In this document: positions 23,801 through 33,915 of the stretch, in pieces
Numbering within the stretch: position 1 is the first letter of the stretch
How the letters are laid out: every line of letters begins with the position of its first letter
Assembly (NCBI GenBank): GCA_019916065.1
Contig: CM034234.1
Coordinates: 9,212,342-9,276,341 of the forward strand
Origin: Vitellaria paradoxa
Lineage: Eukaryota > Streptophyta > Magnoliopsida > Ericales > Sapotaceae
Reading direction: 5' to 3'
Length of the DNA: 64,000 bases
Translations under genes and position numbers: made by a program
The notes under the pieces: generated by a model
What the model was told of the DNA's origin: nothing
Database searches by the model: none
Seen by the model: only the letters and a program-made list of their open reading frames with translations

Positions 23801-24706
23801 GAGGGGGTGGCGGCAATAGTGGTGGGGGGGGCAGCTAGTGATGGAGTCGGTACTGGCGGTGATGAGGAATGACAATAGTGGCAATAGTGGTGTGGTGTTA
23901 GTGAATAGGCAGTATTCACCACAATGACGGTGGAGAGTTCCAATGGCTGTTGAATGATGGTGCTGGGTAGTAGCGGTTGTGGGAAGTGGTATTTAGTCTT
24001 ATATTTCAAGTTTACATTGAAGTTCTACAATTCTGAAAGCAAAATTTGCTTGAGGGTGGGAGGCTGGATGATGTTCCTGAGAAACTGGATGCAGTGGCAT
24101 CTAGTCCTGTATTTCCTGCTTATTTGACGAAGTATAAAACTTTAACCAATTTTTTGGTTTGTAAATCTCAGCAACTGTGTTTCTGGTTTCTTTTACATGT
24201 CATCAATTTTGGTTGTTAATTATTTATTTTCATTTGCTTGTTCGAGTTGATGCAATTTCCATGTCATCTGTACAGAGAAACCTTACCTAAACCCCTAGCT
24301 AATGTGGATTTTCTGGCTACATTATACAGGGTTAGGCCACCTGGTTGCCAAGAACGATGACGAATATGTCCAACTTGCACTGCAATTGGCCTCAGATGTT
24401 ACAGCTCTCTCAAACTTGAGAACGAGTCTTAGGGATCTCATGTCAAAATCCCCCCTTTGTGACGGAACAAAATTCACCGGTGGTCTGGAGTCAAAATACC
24501 GGAACATGTGGAAGAGGTATTGTAAAGGTGATGTGCCATCTTTAGGGCGCATGAAAATGCTACAGGAACAGCACCTGCAGCAGCCGCATCGTGTTACTTC
24601 CGAAGAGCAAGCTGTGAAATTCTCTGAACCAGCTAAGACCAAAGTCTCCGGAGAAGACTCTCTAGAATCGGTCAAGAGAAATGGATTTATTTTGGGGCCA
24701 CAGTGA
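5832..24706 (+). CDS. SPY: SPINDLY, TPR-containing protein O-fucosyltransferase (frameshifted in this sequence)
   Basis: SPY modifies Ser/Thr of nuclear and cytosolic proteins such as DELLA repressors, acting in gibberellin and cytokinin signalling and the clock. Exons: 5832-6242, 9523-9684, 9789-9964, 10083-10158, 11393-11521, 11852-11971, 12053-12121, 12201-12282, 13471-13565, 15881-15945, 17195-17393, 17596-17790, 20671-20765, 20880-21014, 21125-21342, 22439-22566, 24330-24706. They encode about 910 residues if the lost base is counted, close to the 914 of Arabidopsis SPY. TPRs fill roughly residues 45-460 (repeated [12 protein letters not shown] helices). The GT41 catalytic part follows, with [33 protein letters not shown] and [13 protein letters not shown]. 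Exon 14 lacks one base near 20968-20972, so the literal frame ends at TAA 21126-21128 after 670 codons. Intron 6 has a GC donor. Family call is certain; functionality is not. Confidence 0.93.
6349..6478 (+). repeat. 65-bp tandem duplication in SPY intron 1
   Basis: Two adjacent copies, 6349-6413 and 6414-6478, each starting GTTGCTGATTGTTATTCTGA and ending AAGTTCACG-like. They differ at a few positions. No function is apparent. Confidence 0.8.
7221..7799 (+). mobile_element. solo LTR in SPY intron 1
   Basis: A 579-bp block starting TGTGGGTA and ending CCCCACA, the TG...CA ends of an LTR. The flanks are AGTTA (7216-7220) and AGTTG (7800-7804), a 5-bp target duplication with one mismatch. It is homologous, in opposite orientation, to 28778-29350. 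No primer-binding site, gag or pol sequence adjoins it, so it is a solo LTR, probably old. It contains a CT microsatellite near 7661-7680. Confidence 0.75.
7805..8065. repeat. GCTAGC-rich imperfect inverted repeat, possible small MITE
   Basis: Directly after the solo LTR, AAAAAAGCTAGCTTTTTT-type palindromes occur at 7827-7935, with related AGCTAGAAGTTATCTTTTAGCTAGC near 8024-8048. The arrangement suggests a short non-autonomous inverted-repeat element. Its ends and target duplication could not be fixed. Confidence 0.35.
10811..11079. mobile_element. small terminal-inverted-repeat element (MITE) in SPY intron 4
   Basis: The left end reads CCTTTGTTCGGGAAGGAGG and the right end is its imperfect reverse complement, ending CCCAAACAAAGG. 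The interior also carries inverted GGTGAATGGGTGGGG / CCCATTCACCTCC segments. It is about 269 bp without coding capacity. The flanks are TTAA-like, but the exact target duplication is unclear. Confidence 0.55.
11732..11910 (+). repeat. tandem duplication of SPY exon 6 start with its acceptor
   Basis: The end of intron 5, the acceptor and the first about 60 bp of exon 6 occur twice, 88 bp apart: acceptor 11762-11763 and acceptor 11850-11851. Both copies encode FYELAFHF, followed by DPYCAEA in copy one and NPHCAEA in copy two. Copy two continues into the conserved exon. Splicing to copy one and reading on hits a TGA inside copy two. The copies differ at several sites, so the event is not recent. 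Confidence 0.85.
18284..19860 (+). mobile_element. LINE fragment in SPY intron 12
   Basis: Translation across broken frames gives the C-terminal part of a plant L1-type ORF2. It runs from a [15 protein letters not shown] segment (the region after the reverse transcriptase core) near 18295, through [13 protein letters not shown] at about 18750, to a zf-RVT-like tail ([11 protein letters not shown], then ESVDHLMC) near 19580-19670. It is in the same orientation as SPY. Stops and frame changes show it is dead. Boundaries are approximate; no clear poly-A or target duplication was found. Confidence 0.75.
18688..19355 (+). repeat. three tandem 240-bp units inside the LINE fragment
   Basis: Units begin at 18688, 18929 and 19169, each with GATTAGAAATGGTTGG. 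Units one and two are nearly identical over 241 and 240 bp. Unit three lacks about 53 bp, joining GGGTGA directly to CTATTCCC. Because the unit is a multiple of three in unit two, an apparent repeated protein ([12 protein letters not shown]) shows in one frame. This is local amplification of dead LINE sequence, not a gene. Confidence 0.9.
20205..20222 (+). repeat. G18 homopolymer in SPY intron 12
   Basis: An uninterrupted run of 18 G; a second run of 12 G lies at 20066-20077. Such runs are prone to slippage and to sequencing or assembly error, so the lengths are provisional. Confidence 0.8.
22842..23026 (+). repeat. 92-bp tandem duplication in SPY intron 16
   Basis: Two adjacent copies, 22842-22933 and 22934-23026, share CTCTTGCATTCTCA and TTAGAAGCCTACTTTCTTG, with a few substitutions. 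Just downstream, near 23128-23170, a CCTTAATCCCAACTAGTTTGG and GGCTATATGAATC phrase resembles a widely dispersed plant repeat tail. Confidence 0.75.
23560..24000. repeat. GGT/GAT-rich degenerate simple repeat in SPY intron 16
   Basis: A strand-asymmetric stretch rich in GTGGTG, GATGATG and GGCAGTAG-like words, starting after a (TA)n run at about 23570-23585. The reverse strand has overlapping open frames of 71-117 codons, rich in His, Pro, Ser and Thr. These come from the repeat and are not genes. Confidence 0.65.
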
Positions 24707-26713
24707 TGTTAAACTTCTCCACTTGAGAGGAAGATGTGGTCCGGTTGAATCAGACCAGCTCTAGCTCAGGGAAGTCAAACTGAGAGTTGATTTTGAACTA
24801 ATTGCGTGTCATATTATATTGATCGAGGCTTGATCCTGCTGAATTTGAGGCTGGAGTTAAAATACACTGGCCACCATTTGTTGTGTAGAGTCAAATTATG
24901 GGGAAGAGGGTCCGCCCTCTAATTTTTGTTCAGTTGGAAGGTACGAATTGGTAGTGCATTGCAATGTTATGCTGGGTGTGTATTTTTTCCCCTGAAATCT
25001 TGATGTTAGTGTGCCTTGTAAAATGTATGGTGATCTTTATGTGTGTGTGTGTGTGTGTGTGTATTATTTTCTCTATTTTCCTTCACAACAGCTTGCTTTT
25101 TAGTTTAGGATTTCATAGTACCCAATGCAGCATTGATGGGGTCTCCAGATGTAGGGTACCTTTGGGTTGATCTGAGGTTGCATATGTTGATAATATGCCA
25201 TTTTCGAAGGGTTTGTATGTGGCAACTTGAAGATGTGAATCGGAACTTTGGGTCTTAACGAAGACTACTGAGATTTTGATTTGATTATTCAACGGCATTA
25301 GCTCCAACGTGAAATCCTAAGAATTGCAAAGGCAAGGAAGAAGGTTCAAAAACCAGGAGTGAGAGCTTTGCTGTTATCAAGTCTCCTTGTTATGATCAAT
25401 TAGTCTCATGATGGGGCAGATTCTGTAATGAGCAATACTTGATTTAAGTTCCGTTTGACACGATATAAAAAGTTAAAAAATTTAAAATTTTTTGAAAATT
25501 TTTGAGTTATGACTTTTTATTTACTGTACAAATACAAACTCTTAAATTATTTTGTTTTATTTTATTTTTTGTTACTCAAATGCTCCCTCAATTATTAAAA
25601 ACAAAAGGTTTGAATTAACATAAGTTGAGCTCAGTTATTACCAAAAAAAAAAAGTTCATTAAAATTTTTAATATTTAAACATAGACACGGTTATGAATCC
25701 GTGAATTGCCTCTTATAGGCAAAGTGTGTCCTATTGGCAGGTGTGGTGCAGAAACGCAAGAGAGCTTAGGCTTTAGCAGCACTCACATCATCTTCAAAAG
25801 AGATTGGAACTTGCAATAAATATATTTCACGGCAGACGATCTTCTTTTCAATCATATATTACAGTGAGATTTAATAGGCTTAAGCTTCCTTTGGATCTGA
25901 GGGTTCTACATTGAATTTTTATTATGGGAGTTTATACCGCGAATTGGATAGTTGACTTTATCCAATACACGACCTCCCTTGAAAATTAACTATCAGCCCT
26001 ATAAATTTTCACACTTCTACCCTCGCACGAAACGCCCCTAAAAGGGCATAAAATAGTGGCACTTGGTCAACAGAAAGACTAAAGTGTTTTACTTGAACGG
26101 GGAAAAACAGAAAAATAAATAAATACATACGTGGGCATACTGCATTATTAAATAGACACAATAGGTAAATATAGAAAGGGTGGTCTATTTGCACTCTATT
26201 TTATTTTTTTTATTAAATAAAATTATAAAATTACCCTCATTCTTACAAAATATTTATGACATTAAAATCAAACAACATATCTTATTAGAAAAATGAAGTA
26301 GTTGTATAATTTTATTTAATGGGAAATTAGAGTGAAGCGTAAGAATGTATTTGCAAAATGCAACTAGACCCGCCCATAGGGAAAAACAGAAAGACAAAAA
26401 AAAAAAAATGAATATACCATAAGCATACTGCATTATTAAATAGACAATAGGTAATATATATATATATATATAATAAGAACAAGCATACACAATCAGACCA
26501 AAAAAAAAAAAAAGAGGCGGGATAAACTTTAAAAGCTGTCATTCAGAATTCATAAATGCATTCCCCCCCCCCCCCCCCAAAAAAAATCTCTTTACAACGT
26601 ACAAGCAACACTAAAACACAGTTTATCGTATTTCTGAATAACAGAATATCAAACCTTAGGAAAGTATGGCCTCTCCACCAACAAAGGATAGCCACTGAAG
26701 AAGCTACTAGACT
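24707..26713. other. convergent 3' flanks of SPY and the cyclophilin
   Basis: About 2 kb between the two stop codons. The left part is presumably SPY 3' UTR and includes a (GT)n microsatellite at 25041-25062. The right part should hold the cyclophilin 3' UTR. The centre is AT-rich with no coding exon. A C16 run lies at 26563-26578. Confidence 0.6.
26099..26465. repeat. direct repeat pair, about 280 bp apart
   Basis: GGGAAAAACAGAAA... with CATACTGCATTATTAAATAGACA occurs at about 26099-26176 and again at 26379-26465, with small indels. It lies in the cyclophilin 3' flank. Its origin is unknown. Confidence 0.7.
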
Positions 26714-29700
26714 TCAATCTTTGACTGTTGTTCGCAGTATTTTCACATCATGGATTGGTCTGAGAAAAACAAAGGTCATTAAATGAGTGCAGATTTAATC
26801 TGAATGTAAAATGATCGTATGCTAGGAAAGCATGCAAAATAAAGCCTCCACTGTCGTGAAACGGAAACATTATTTCCTGTCAGGGGGCCAAGCCCCTGTG
26901 CTGAATTGCAAAACCAAGGATTCATGATTACAAGACAAAGTAATCACTAGTTCTTTAGATGCTTATGTTCATGCAGCTAAATAGTCAGATGATCAGCCAT
27001 AAATCTTTAATGAAATCAATCAGAAATATTTGTAACATTATTAGGGAAAAAAAAATCCACTACTCTTTATCAAATGGCAAGTTAGATAGCCGCGGGATTT
27101 TGCAAGGTGCAGCTAGCATTGATAATATATCTTAAATGTCAAGAATATATCTCCGGAAAAGACAAACCTATCATTGTTGTCGGTTTGAACGCTTCCAAGT
27201 CTTTTGATGATTTCCATTCCTCTGCATACTCTTCCAAATATGGTGTGTTTTCCTGGCAAGGAGAATTAGAAATTAACGCATTGACAGCAAATAATGAAAC
27301 TACTAAAATGCTTGCACTGCCCCCTACTGTATTCATCCAATCTCTGCATCTCACTTAGAACACAATGATCAGTCAACGTTTAGATTTTGCACTAGAAAGA
27401 ATAATAAGAACTCATCCAGGAAACACAACTGTGTGAAAAGAATAGCACAATGAAAAGGGTCCATATCAAGGACTCCATTAACACACCTCCACCATCAGCT
27501 TCAACTATTTATAGGTTAATTGCATTAAACTATCTCCTATGATATGTAATAGATTGAGTTTACACTGCCAAAGAATCCAGCTCTAATCTACGCTGGAGCG
27601 ACTAGCTTCAACTCACAATTCCCATAGCTTCGCAGAGCACTAATTTAAGAAGGTTTAGTAACTCCTGAAATATTACGGGCATATATGGTTTATAACGAAC
27701 AGGATATCAAGGATAAGATGGGCAATTTGCTCCTACGAGCAAGTGGCTTCAAAGTAATGGTCAAACTTGTGGTGCCGTAGCTTTACACCTCATTGGAAGG
27801 AAATATTTTTTTTTTTGGGGGGGGGGGGGTTAAGATCTTAAAGACACTTTAAGGCATAACACTCCATCTTCACCCGCATGGCCCCAGCACATTGCACATG
27901 TGGGTTAGTGGCAAGGCCTAGTTAACTCCTTGAGCTCAATGTGTGATCAACTGTGATTCCGGGATTCCTTTATAATCCCTTTCTGGGACAGCAGGCACTT
28001 GAATCTAACCATGCAAAGGAGCTCATCAAGACATAGCTCCAACTAGATAATAAAGTTAGCAAGCTAGTGATCATGGAGGGGCAGCTTTTCCCTAAACAAT
28101 TCTCTCTCTCTCTCTCTCTATAAACATTTTTTCTTTAAACAGACAATGACCTCAGCTAAGCAACATGTATGCAGACATGGTCTATGAATATGCCCTCCAT
28201 GCGAGGATTGAGGTGAGACTTCATAGAAATTTCCTTCTGGACCAAAAAATGAAGACCGTGCAGTAAAGACATCTTCAACTTATAAATTGACAATTGAGCC
28301 TCTTCAAACACCCACCGGTTTGTTTCTCTTTTAAATGCACCATATCACATAAATAACACCACCCCCCAAATGTGAACAAAAAAACCAAATATGAACAGGG
28401 ATTTAAAATGCTTAAAATTAAACAATCTAAAGAATAATGGATTGATTGGTAAAGATCCATATTATTTTTACTCTATTATTGGATTCCAATTTTTTCCAAA
28501 AACAAAAATACATAAGTTTCATATGTGTGTAAGTAATGGAGTGTGTAACCCCAATGTCCAAAATGCATCTAATTTTAACCCCAAACAAGGTGGACAAAAT
28601 AATTGGATATTCATGACCACTGTGTCAAGTTGCTTCTGAGTTCTCCCCAACATTTGAAATTCAAACGAGATGGCCTTCACCAGCCTGTGCATCGGCTATG
28701 AGCTAAGCAAATTGAAGATGCATAATAAAAAGTGTGCTTTTAATTGCATAAAAAGCCTGTACTCTTTAGCATCCAACTGTGGGGGGATAGGGTAGATTAA
28801 GCCCAACCTCTTCCAAGAATTATGTTGAATATCAAGAAATAGTAAGACCACCGGAATCTGACAAGAGGAGAGAACCAGGACGATCTGGAACACAGAGAGA
28901 GAGAGAGAGAGAGAGAGAGGGATAATAGTAGTTGGATGTTTGATGTATCCTTGATGCCAGACCCTCCAGAGGAGGAGAGTTTATATATGTGAGGATGGAG
29001 TTCTTTAGGCGAGAATATCTGATCCTGATTCAATGTACCCAAGGAAGGGTAAGAGTTGCCCACTTAATTCTCTCTCTCTAGATTGGTTAGATGAATTCCA
29101 ACGGGCCCCTAGTTCTACCCTCCAATCCACTGAACCTTCTATGATCCCGCTAATCATTAATTCGTTGAAGGAATCCCCGAACCTTGTTCCAAGTCCAAGG
29201 AAAAGTGTATATTCTTGTGATGGAATTATTGGCGAATGGACTGCCGTCAATTGCTCTACGTGTAATTAAAGGTGACGTGGCATATAGGGTTCTGCACCGC
29301 AATACGGTATAACAACCTTGGGATGTTTAACCGTAGCCCGAGTACCCACACCAACTAAATATGCAAAGTTCACAAGTTTTAATAGAATTTTAAATAGAGT
29401 AATGGAAATAATCTACTAATTACTCAGCTAACTTAGATAATTACCATCCAATGATGGTGTAGGAGCCAAGGTGATAAAGAATTGGCTTCCGTTGGTATTT
29501 GGACCAGCATTCGCCATGGATATTATACCAGCTCCAGTGTGCTTTAACTTTGGTGTTATCTCGTCCTCAAACTTTGAACTGCAATAAATTGCATAGCAAG
29601 TCATGCGTAAGTCAAAGATTCGAAACCAGCAAACTTCCAATTATATGAATAATAATTGCAGATGAACTAAATTTCAATCAAATTCCCCATAATGGGATAG

Positions 29701-31481
29701 CTACATGAACTCAAACTACATCTAGCTCATTCTCCTTAAGGTATAGAACTTCATATTCATTGGTATGCCAGTGGTGATTCTAAAAAGTACCATCACACGG
29801 CCTTGAATTGAACATTTATATATTTTTTGAGAAAATTCCAAATATAAAAATATAGATGGAATACATGAATATAAGTATAAAACAAACGAGCCAATGGTCC
29901 ACCCCCAGCAAAAATTCAGCCATTTAGAGATAAATTCGTGGTCATGAATTGAACAGATGAGTGAAATTTTGTGGCTAGCCGAGTAAGTTGGATCAGTTAT
30001 AATATGCACTCCCTTTTTTATAGGTAAATAAATAAAAAGCCAAAAAGTGGCTAGAGGGGCACAATCTGCACACAAGCAGTCGTGGATGCACTCTAGTAGC
30101 AATTTAGGATGGGAAGGGAGTTTTGCCTCTAGGGAACAAAAAAAGTGAAAGCAAATGCATCTAGAAAAAAACAGTTCGGGAATAATCCCTTTATACAGTC
30201 CAAATTTGCATGTTGTGATTTGGTAATAGATAACTGAGTCGTGGGGCGAATAAGTAATTAGTTGATGACCTGTTTAATAACTTCCATGTTGTGATTTGAA
30301 TGGGATGCTGGAAATTCAGAACTGAATGAGTGATGCCTCACTCCCTCCAGAGACAATGACGGAAATGGTATGACCACAGATTTCAGGAATCAGAAGTCCA
30401 ATACTGAGTTCTACCTTTTGTGGTACTATAGGACCTTCAGAATGAAATGAACAAAAAAAAGGGGGGGGTCATTTACTTTCCAAAGATGAACAAATACTTG
30501 CTTCCCCATCACTCCTATACCACAAAAATTCAAATTATCAAGAAGAACAGCACGTTATTTAAGATTATAATGACCAGTGCATAGGAAACAATGATAAAAG
30601 GTTTCTCTGCATAGGACCTTTGGAATGAAATGAACAAAATAAAAAAGGGGGGTCATTTTACTTTCCAAAGATGAACAAATACTTTCTTCCCCATCACTAG
30701 CCTCTTTGCCAAAAAAATCCAAATTATCAAGAAGAACAGCAGGTTATTTAAGATTATAATGACCAGTGCATAGGAAATAACGATAAAAGGTTTCTCCGCC
30801 AAGCATTTTAGGAACATATCTACTGGTTTCAACTTGTACAAATCGAAACCACTAGGCGACCAGAAATCTCACATCTTATGCCCATTCTGGGCACCACATT
30901 ACGGTATCATAAACTGTGGGCTACGTTTGACTGATGCATCTAAAGTTGCACAATTAGCTAACTTCATCTAATATACTGGACTAATAAAAAATTGGAACTT
31001 CCAATTGCAGGGGAAAAAATGAGAGTACGTACCCATATATAGATTCTCCACCCCTTCCTGTTCCAGTGGGATCACCACCTTGCACTATAAAATCCTATTC
31101 CAGAAAAATAGCCCATTTGAAACATTAAGTTCCTCACAACGTGTAATAGATACGTATATACACAGTTATAAGTTCAAAAGCAACAAAATCTGTATATATA
31201 CCTTGATGATTCTGTGGAATTTGACGTTGTCGTAGTAACCTCTGCGAGAGAGTTCAATGAAGTTTCTGCAAGTTCTCGGCGCGTGCTTGTAATACATCTG
31301 CTTTCACAGAATCTCATGTATAAAATGCATAAACAGAGACACAATTACATATGTATGTGCATACTTATTAACATTCAAGTCCAGAGGAAGGAGGAGGACG
31401 GAGAGAAACCTCGACGGTGAAAGAACCCATGGAGGTTTCAAGAGTCACCTCTGGTGCTCCACCTTCTGCACTTGCCCACAT
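26714..31481 (-). CDS. CYP18-2: single-domain cyclophilin, CYP18-2/PPIL1 type peptidyl-prolyl isomerase
   Basis: Cyclophilins isomerise peptide bonds before proline; the PPIL1 orthologues are spliceosome-associated. Exons in gene order: 31410-31481, 31202-31297, 31033-31094, 29445-29578, 27168-27252, 26714-26759. They give 164 residues in unbroken phase, the usual length of this subfamily. The start is [17 protein letters not shown]. There is no signal or transit peptide, so a cytosolic or nuclear place is expected. Active-site residues correspond to R53 (FHRII), F58 and Q61 (DFIVQGGD), F111 (NGSQFF) and H124 (DGKH). The position of the cyclosporin-contacting Trp is Ser119 (PTPSLDG). The end is [10 protein letters not shown]. 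Intron 4 holds a solo LTR and intron 3 a tandem duplication. The symbol follows the Arabidopsis protein it most resembles. Confidence 0.93.
27817..27829 (+). repeat. T-run followed by G13 in cyclophilin intron 4
   Basis: An 11-12 bp T run passes straight into 13 G. It is one of several such tracts in the window; the length is provisional. Confidence 0.75.
28778..29350 (-). mobile_element. solo LTR in cyclophilin intron 4
   Basis: A 573-bp block homologous in reverse orientation to 7221-7799. On the minus strand it starts TGTGGGTA and ends CCCCACA. It is flanked by a perfect 5-bp duplication CCAAC (28773-28777 and 29351-29355), the hallmark of LTR-element integration. It lies in the sense orientation of the host gene, carries a (GA)n run near 28892-28919, and has no internal domain. 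It is presumably the product of LTR-LTR recombination. Confidence 0.85.
30428..30798. repeat. 183-bp tandem duplication in cyclophilin intron 3
   Basis: Copies at 30428-30610 and 30611-30798 both begin ATAGGACCTT and share CCAAAGATGAACAAATACTT and TTAAGATTATAATGACCAGT. They differ by scattered substitutions and small indels. Both lie within the intron, away from splice sites. Confidence 0.85.
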
Positions 31482-33427
31482 CTTCCTCTTCCGTCGTCTA
31501 CTTCTGTGTGCGTGGGTGCGTGAGAGAGAGAGAGAGTTCACAGAGTCAGCCTGAAAATGGAGCTACGAGAACGAGGCTAGGGCTGTGAACGGGTTGGGTT
31601 TGGATGGAGCAGTGGACCCGGAGAACGGGTCTAGATGATGGGCCGAGCTGTATATGGATTAGTTTTCCAAGTTTGGGTACCATGCAAGAATCGGGGTCGG
31701 GAGGACTAACACTGAGGGGCATTGCTCTGCCCGACCCTCCTTGTCCCTGCACCGGGTCGGGTCATGAACGAAATTCAAATCTAACCTATTGAGCTTATGT
31801 ATTTCAAAATATTTTTCTAATTACATAAAATAAAATATATAAAATTAAGTTAAAAAAATAATTATCCTATTGGTTTTAAAAATTTTTATCTTAAAATTAA
31901 ATATAATATAAATATATAACGCATTTTTGAAAAATATTTATTATAATAATACAACTTTCGAAATATGTATTATAAATTTATAAACTTCGTTAAAAAAATT
32001 TTATGGCACCCAATCTGTTTAGAGGTATACACGACTGATGACTCCTTCACATATATCCATTTTATAAATTTTTTTTTCACTTATATTTTATTCAAATTTG
32101 GGCTAAACAGTGTCTAAGTATTAAATACTGTTAGCTGAAAAATTACTCTTTTAAATACCACTTTCTGAAAATATTCTTTTAAGCAATATTTTTTGAACTT
32201 CTACAACTCTACCATTTCCATCTGATCTTTGTTAACACAGCCTCCAATACAACGGACGTAATATTTCATATAACTTCTGTTAATACAGCCATTAATTCAA
32301 CAAATAAAGTTTCATGTTATAACCACTAAACAATAATAGCAAAAATACAAACTTCTTAAAATATATATTTAAAAATAATATCAATATAATGTAAATTAAA
32401 ACATTTACAATATCCATACATATGAACAAAAATAATAACATTAATAAATATATAATAAAACAACAAAACATTCGTAGTGCACATATATGCAAAATCATCA
32501 AATAATTGAAATGCACACATTCACGTTACAAAAAATAACATTATTAAAATAGTAACTTTTCAAAAATAAACAGCTAAGCCATTCTCAATGTAAACACCTT
32601 TATCTGACACCAGGAAAATGGTATTTTATATTTACAATACATGTACATAACAAATAAAAATTTTATTTTGATTCCTTGCCAAAACAATTAATTAATAAAA
32701 TAACAAGTCATATAATACATTTTCTTTTGTAACTTCCAACCAGTAAGATTTTGCCAGACTGTTACAAAATAAATATTAAATTTATTTTACTTCATTTAAT
32801 GAGAATAAGAGATTTAAACATTTTGTTTTTACTCACATAAATTTAACTAGAACAATATAGTATTAATATATTTATACAATAAATATTCACATGAAAAATA
32901 GAAATAAAAACTTAAAATTGAGAAAATACCAAAAATCTAAAAAAAAAAAAAAAACACATACACAATAAATTCATTTACTTACATGTTAACATAAAATGCA
33001 TATTTTCGAAAAAAAAAATTTTAGAAAATAGTCCACTAGGAAAAATTATAAATAGCAAAATTAGAAGTTAATTCATTAAGTGTATAAATAAAAAAAAATG
33101 CAAAAAATGAGATACAATCAATGTTATTAAAAAAAATAAAAATCACACATCAAATAATATAAAAAAAACCACTTGAAAAAAATTCTTACCAAAGTTCATA
33201 TAAAAGAAATATTATGATTTTACTAAAAAAGAGTTCAAATAAATAATTAATAATTAATTGAGAATCATATTGTTTTAAATTTTTATTTTAAAATAAACAA
33301 TAGAATTAGAAATTGTAAGATTCTATCCTGTATTAGAGAGAGTATTTCTAAAAATTCTAAAAAATCGTAAGAGAATTTAAGGAAAAAAAGAAAAAAAGAA
33401 TAATAAATAATAAAAAATTTCAACTTA

Positions 33428-33462
33428 ACAATTTTATCCACGCTATGCACGGATAAAATTGT
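33428..33462. repeat. perfect 12-bp hairpin
   Basis: ACAATTTTATCC and its exact complement GGATAAAATTGT are separated by 11 bases. It sits alone in AT-rich DNA about 240 bp before the ELM1 TATA-like site. It may be a remnant of an inverted-repeat element; no terminator role is expected in a plant nucleus. Confidence 0.7.
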
Positions 33463-33700
33463 CGAGTAAAGAAAAAAATTATAAATAAGTTGAACAAATA
33501 AATTAGTTTTAATTGACGTAATATAAAGATAAAATATTTGATGTAACAGTGATATAATATCGTCAACATGTGATGTTGTAATAAATTAATAAAATAAACA
33601 AGTATGAATTAATCATAAAACAATATATTTGTTTTAGGCAAAAAAATTTAAATTCAACATTGATTAGGATTTAATGCGCACTAGTGACTTAATTCATATG

Positions 33701-33708
33701 TATATATT
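33701..33708 (+). promoter_or_regulatory. possible TATA box of ELM1
   Basis: TATATATT about 210 bp before the ELM1 start codon, at the border where AT-rich intergenic DNA gives way to the leader. This spacing allows a leader of about 175 bases. Assignment is by position only. Confidence 0.35.
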
Positions 33709-33915
33709 ATTTTTTCTTCGGATCGGTAAGACCCACGTAATCCCGTGCCCAAAAACCTCCGCTAAACCCTGACGCCCAGACCCCTCCGCTCGCGCTCAAA
33801 GCACCGGAAAGCAGAGAGAGAAGAGCTCCAAACCTCTGAGCTAGAGAGAGAAAGCTCAGAAACTTGTTGATCAATCCAATCAAACCACGAAGGTGTGTGC
33901 GCGGTGAGTCATGTG

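Larger units (their letters stand above)
31482..33915. other. divergent intergenic region between the cyclophilin and ELM1
   Basis: This 2.4-kb stretch must hold both promoters. The cyclophilin side (31482-31560) has a GA-rich leader. At 31575-31770 a GC-richer piece reads GGGCTGTGAACGGGTTGGG ... GGGTCGGGTCATGAACG and looks like an old repeat insertion. From 31800 to 33700 the sequence is strongly AT-rich with no recognised gene. The last 200 bp before ELM1 are mixed and GA-rich, consistent with a leader. Confidence 0.55.

Noticed and set aside
23463..24009. Three overlapping reverse-strand ORFs
   Set aside because: Products of a GGT/GAT-rich simple repeat.
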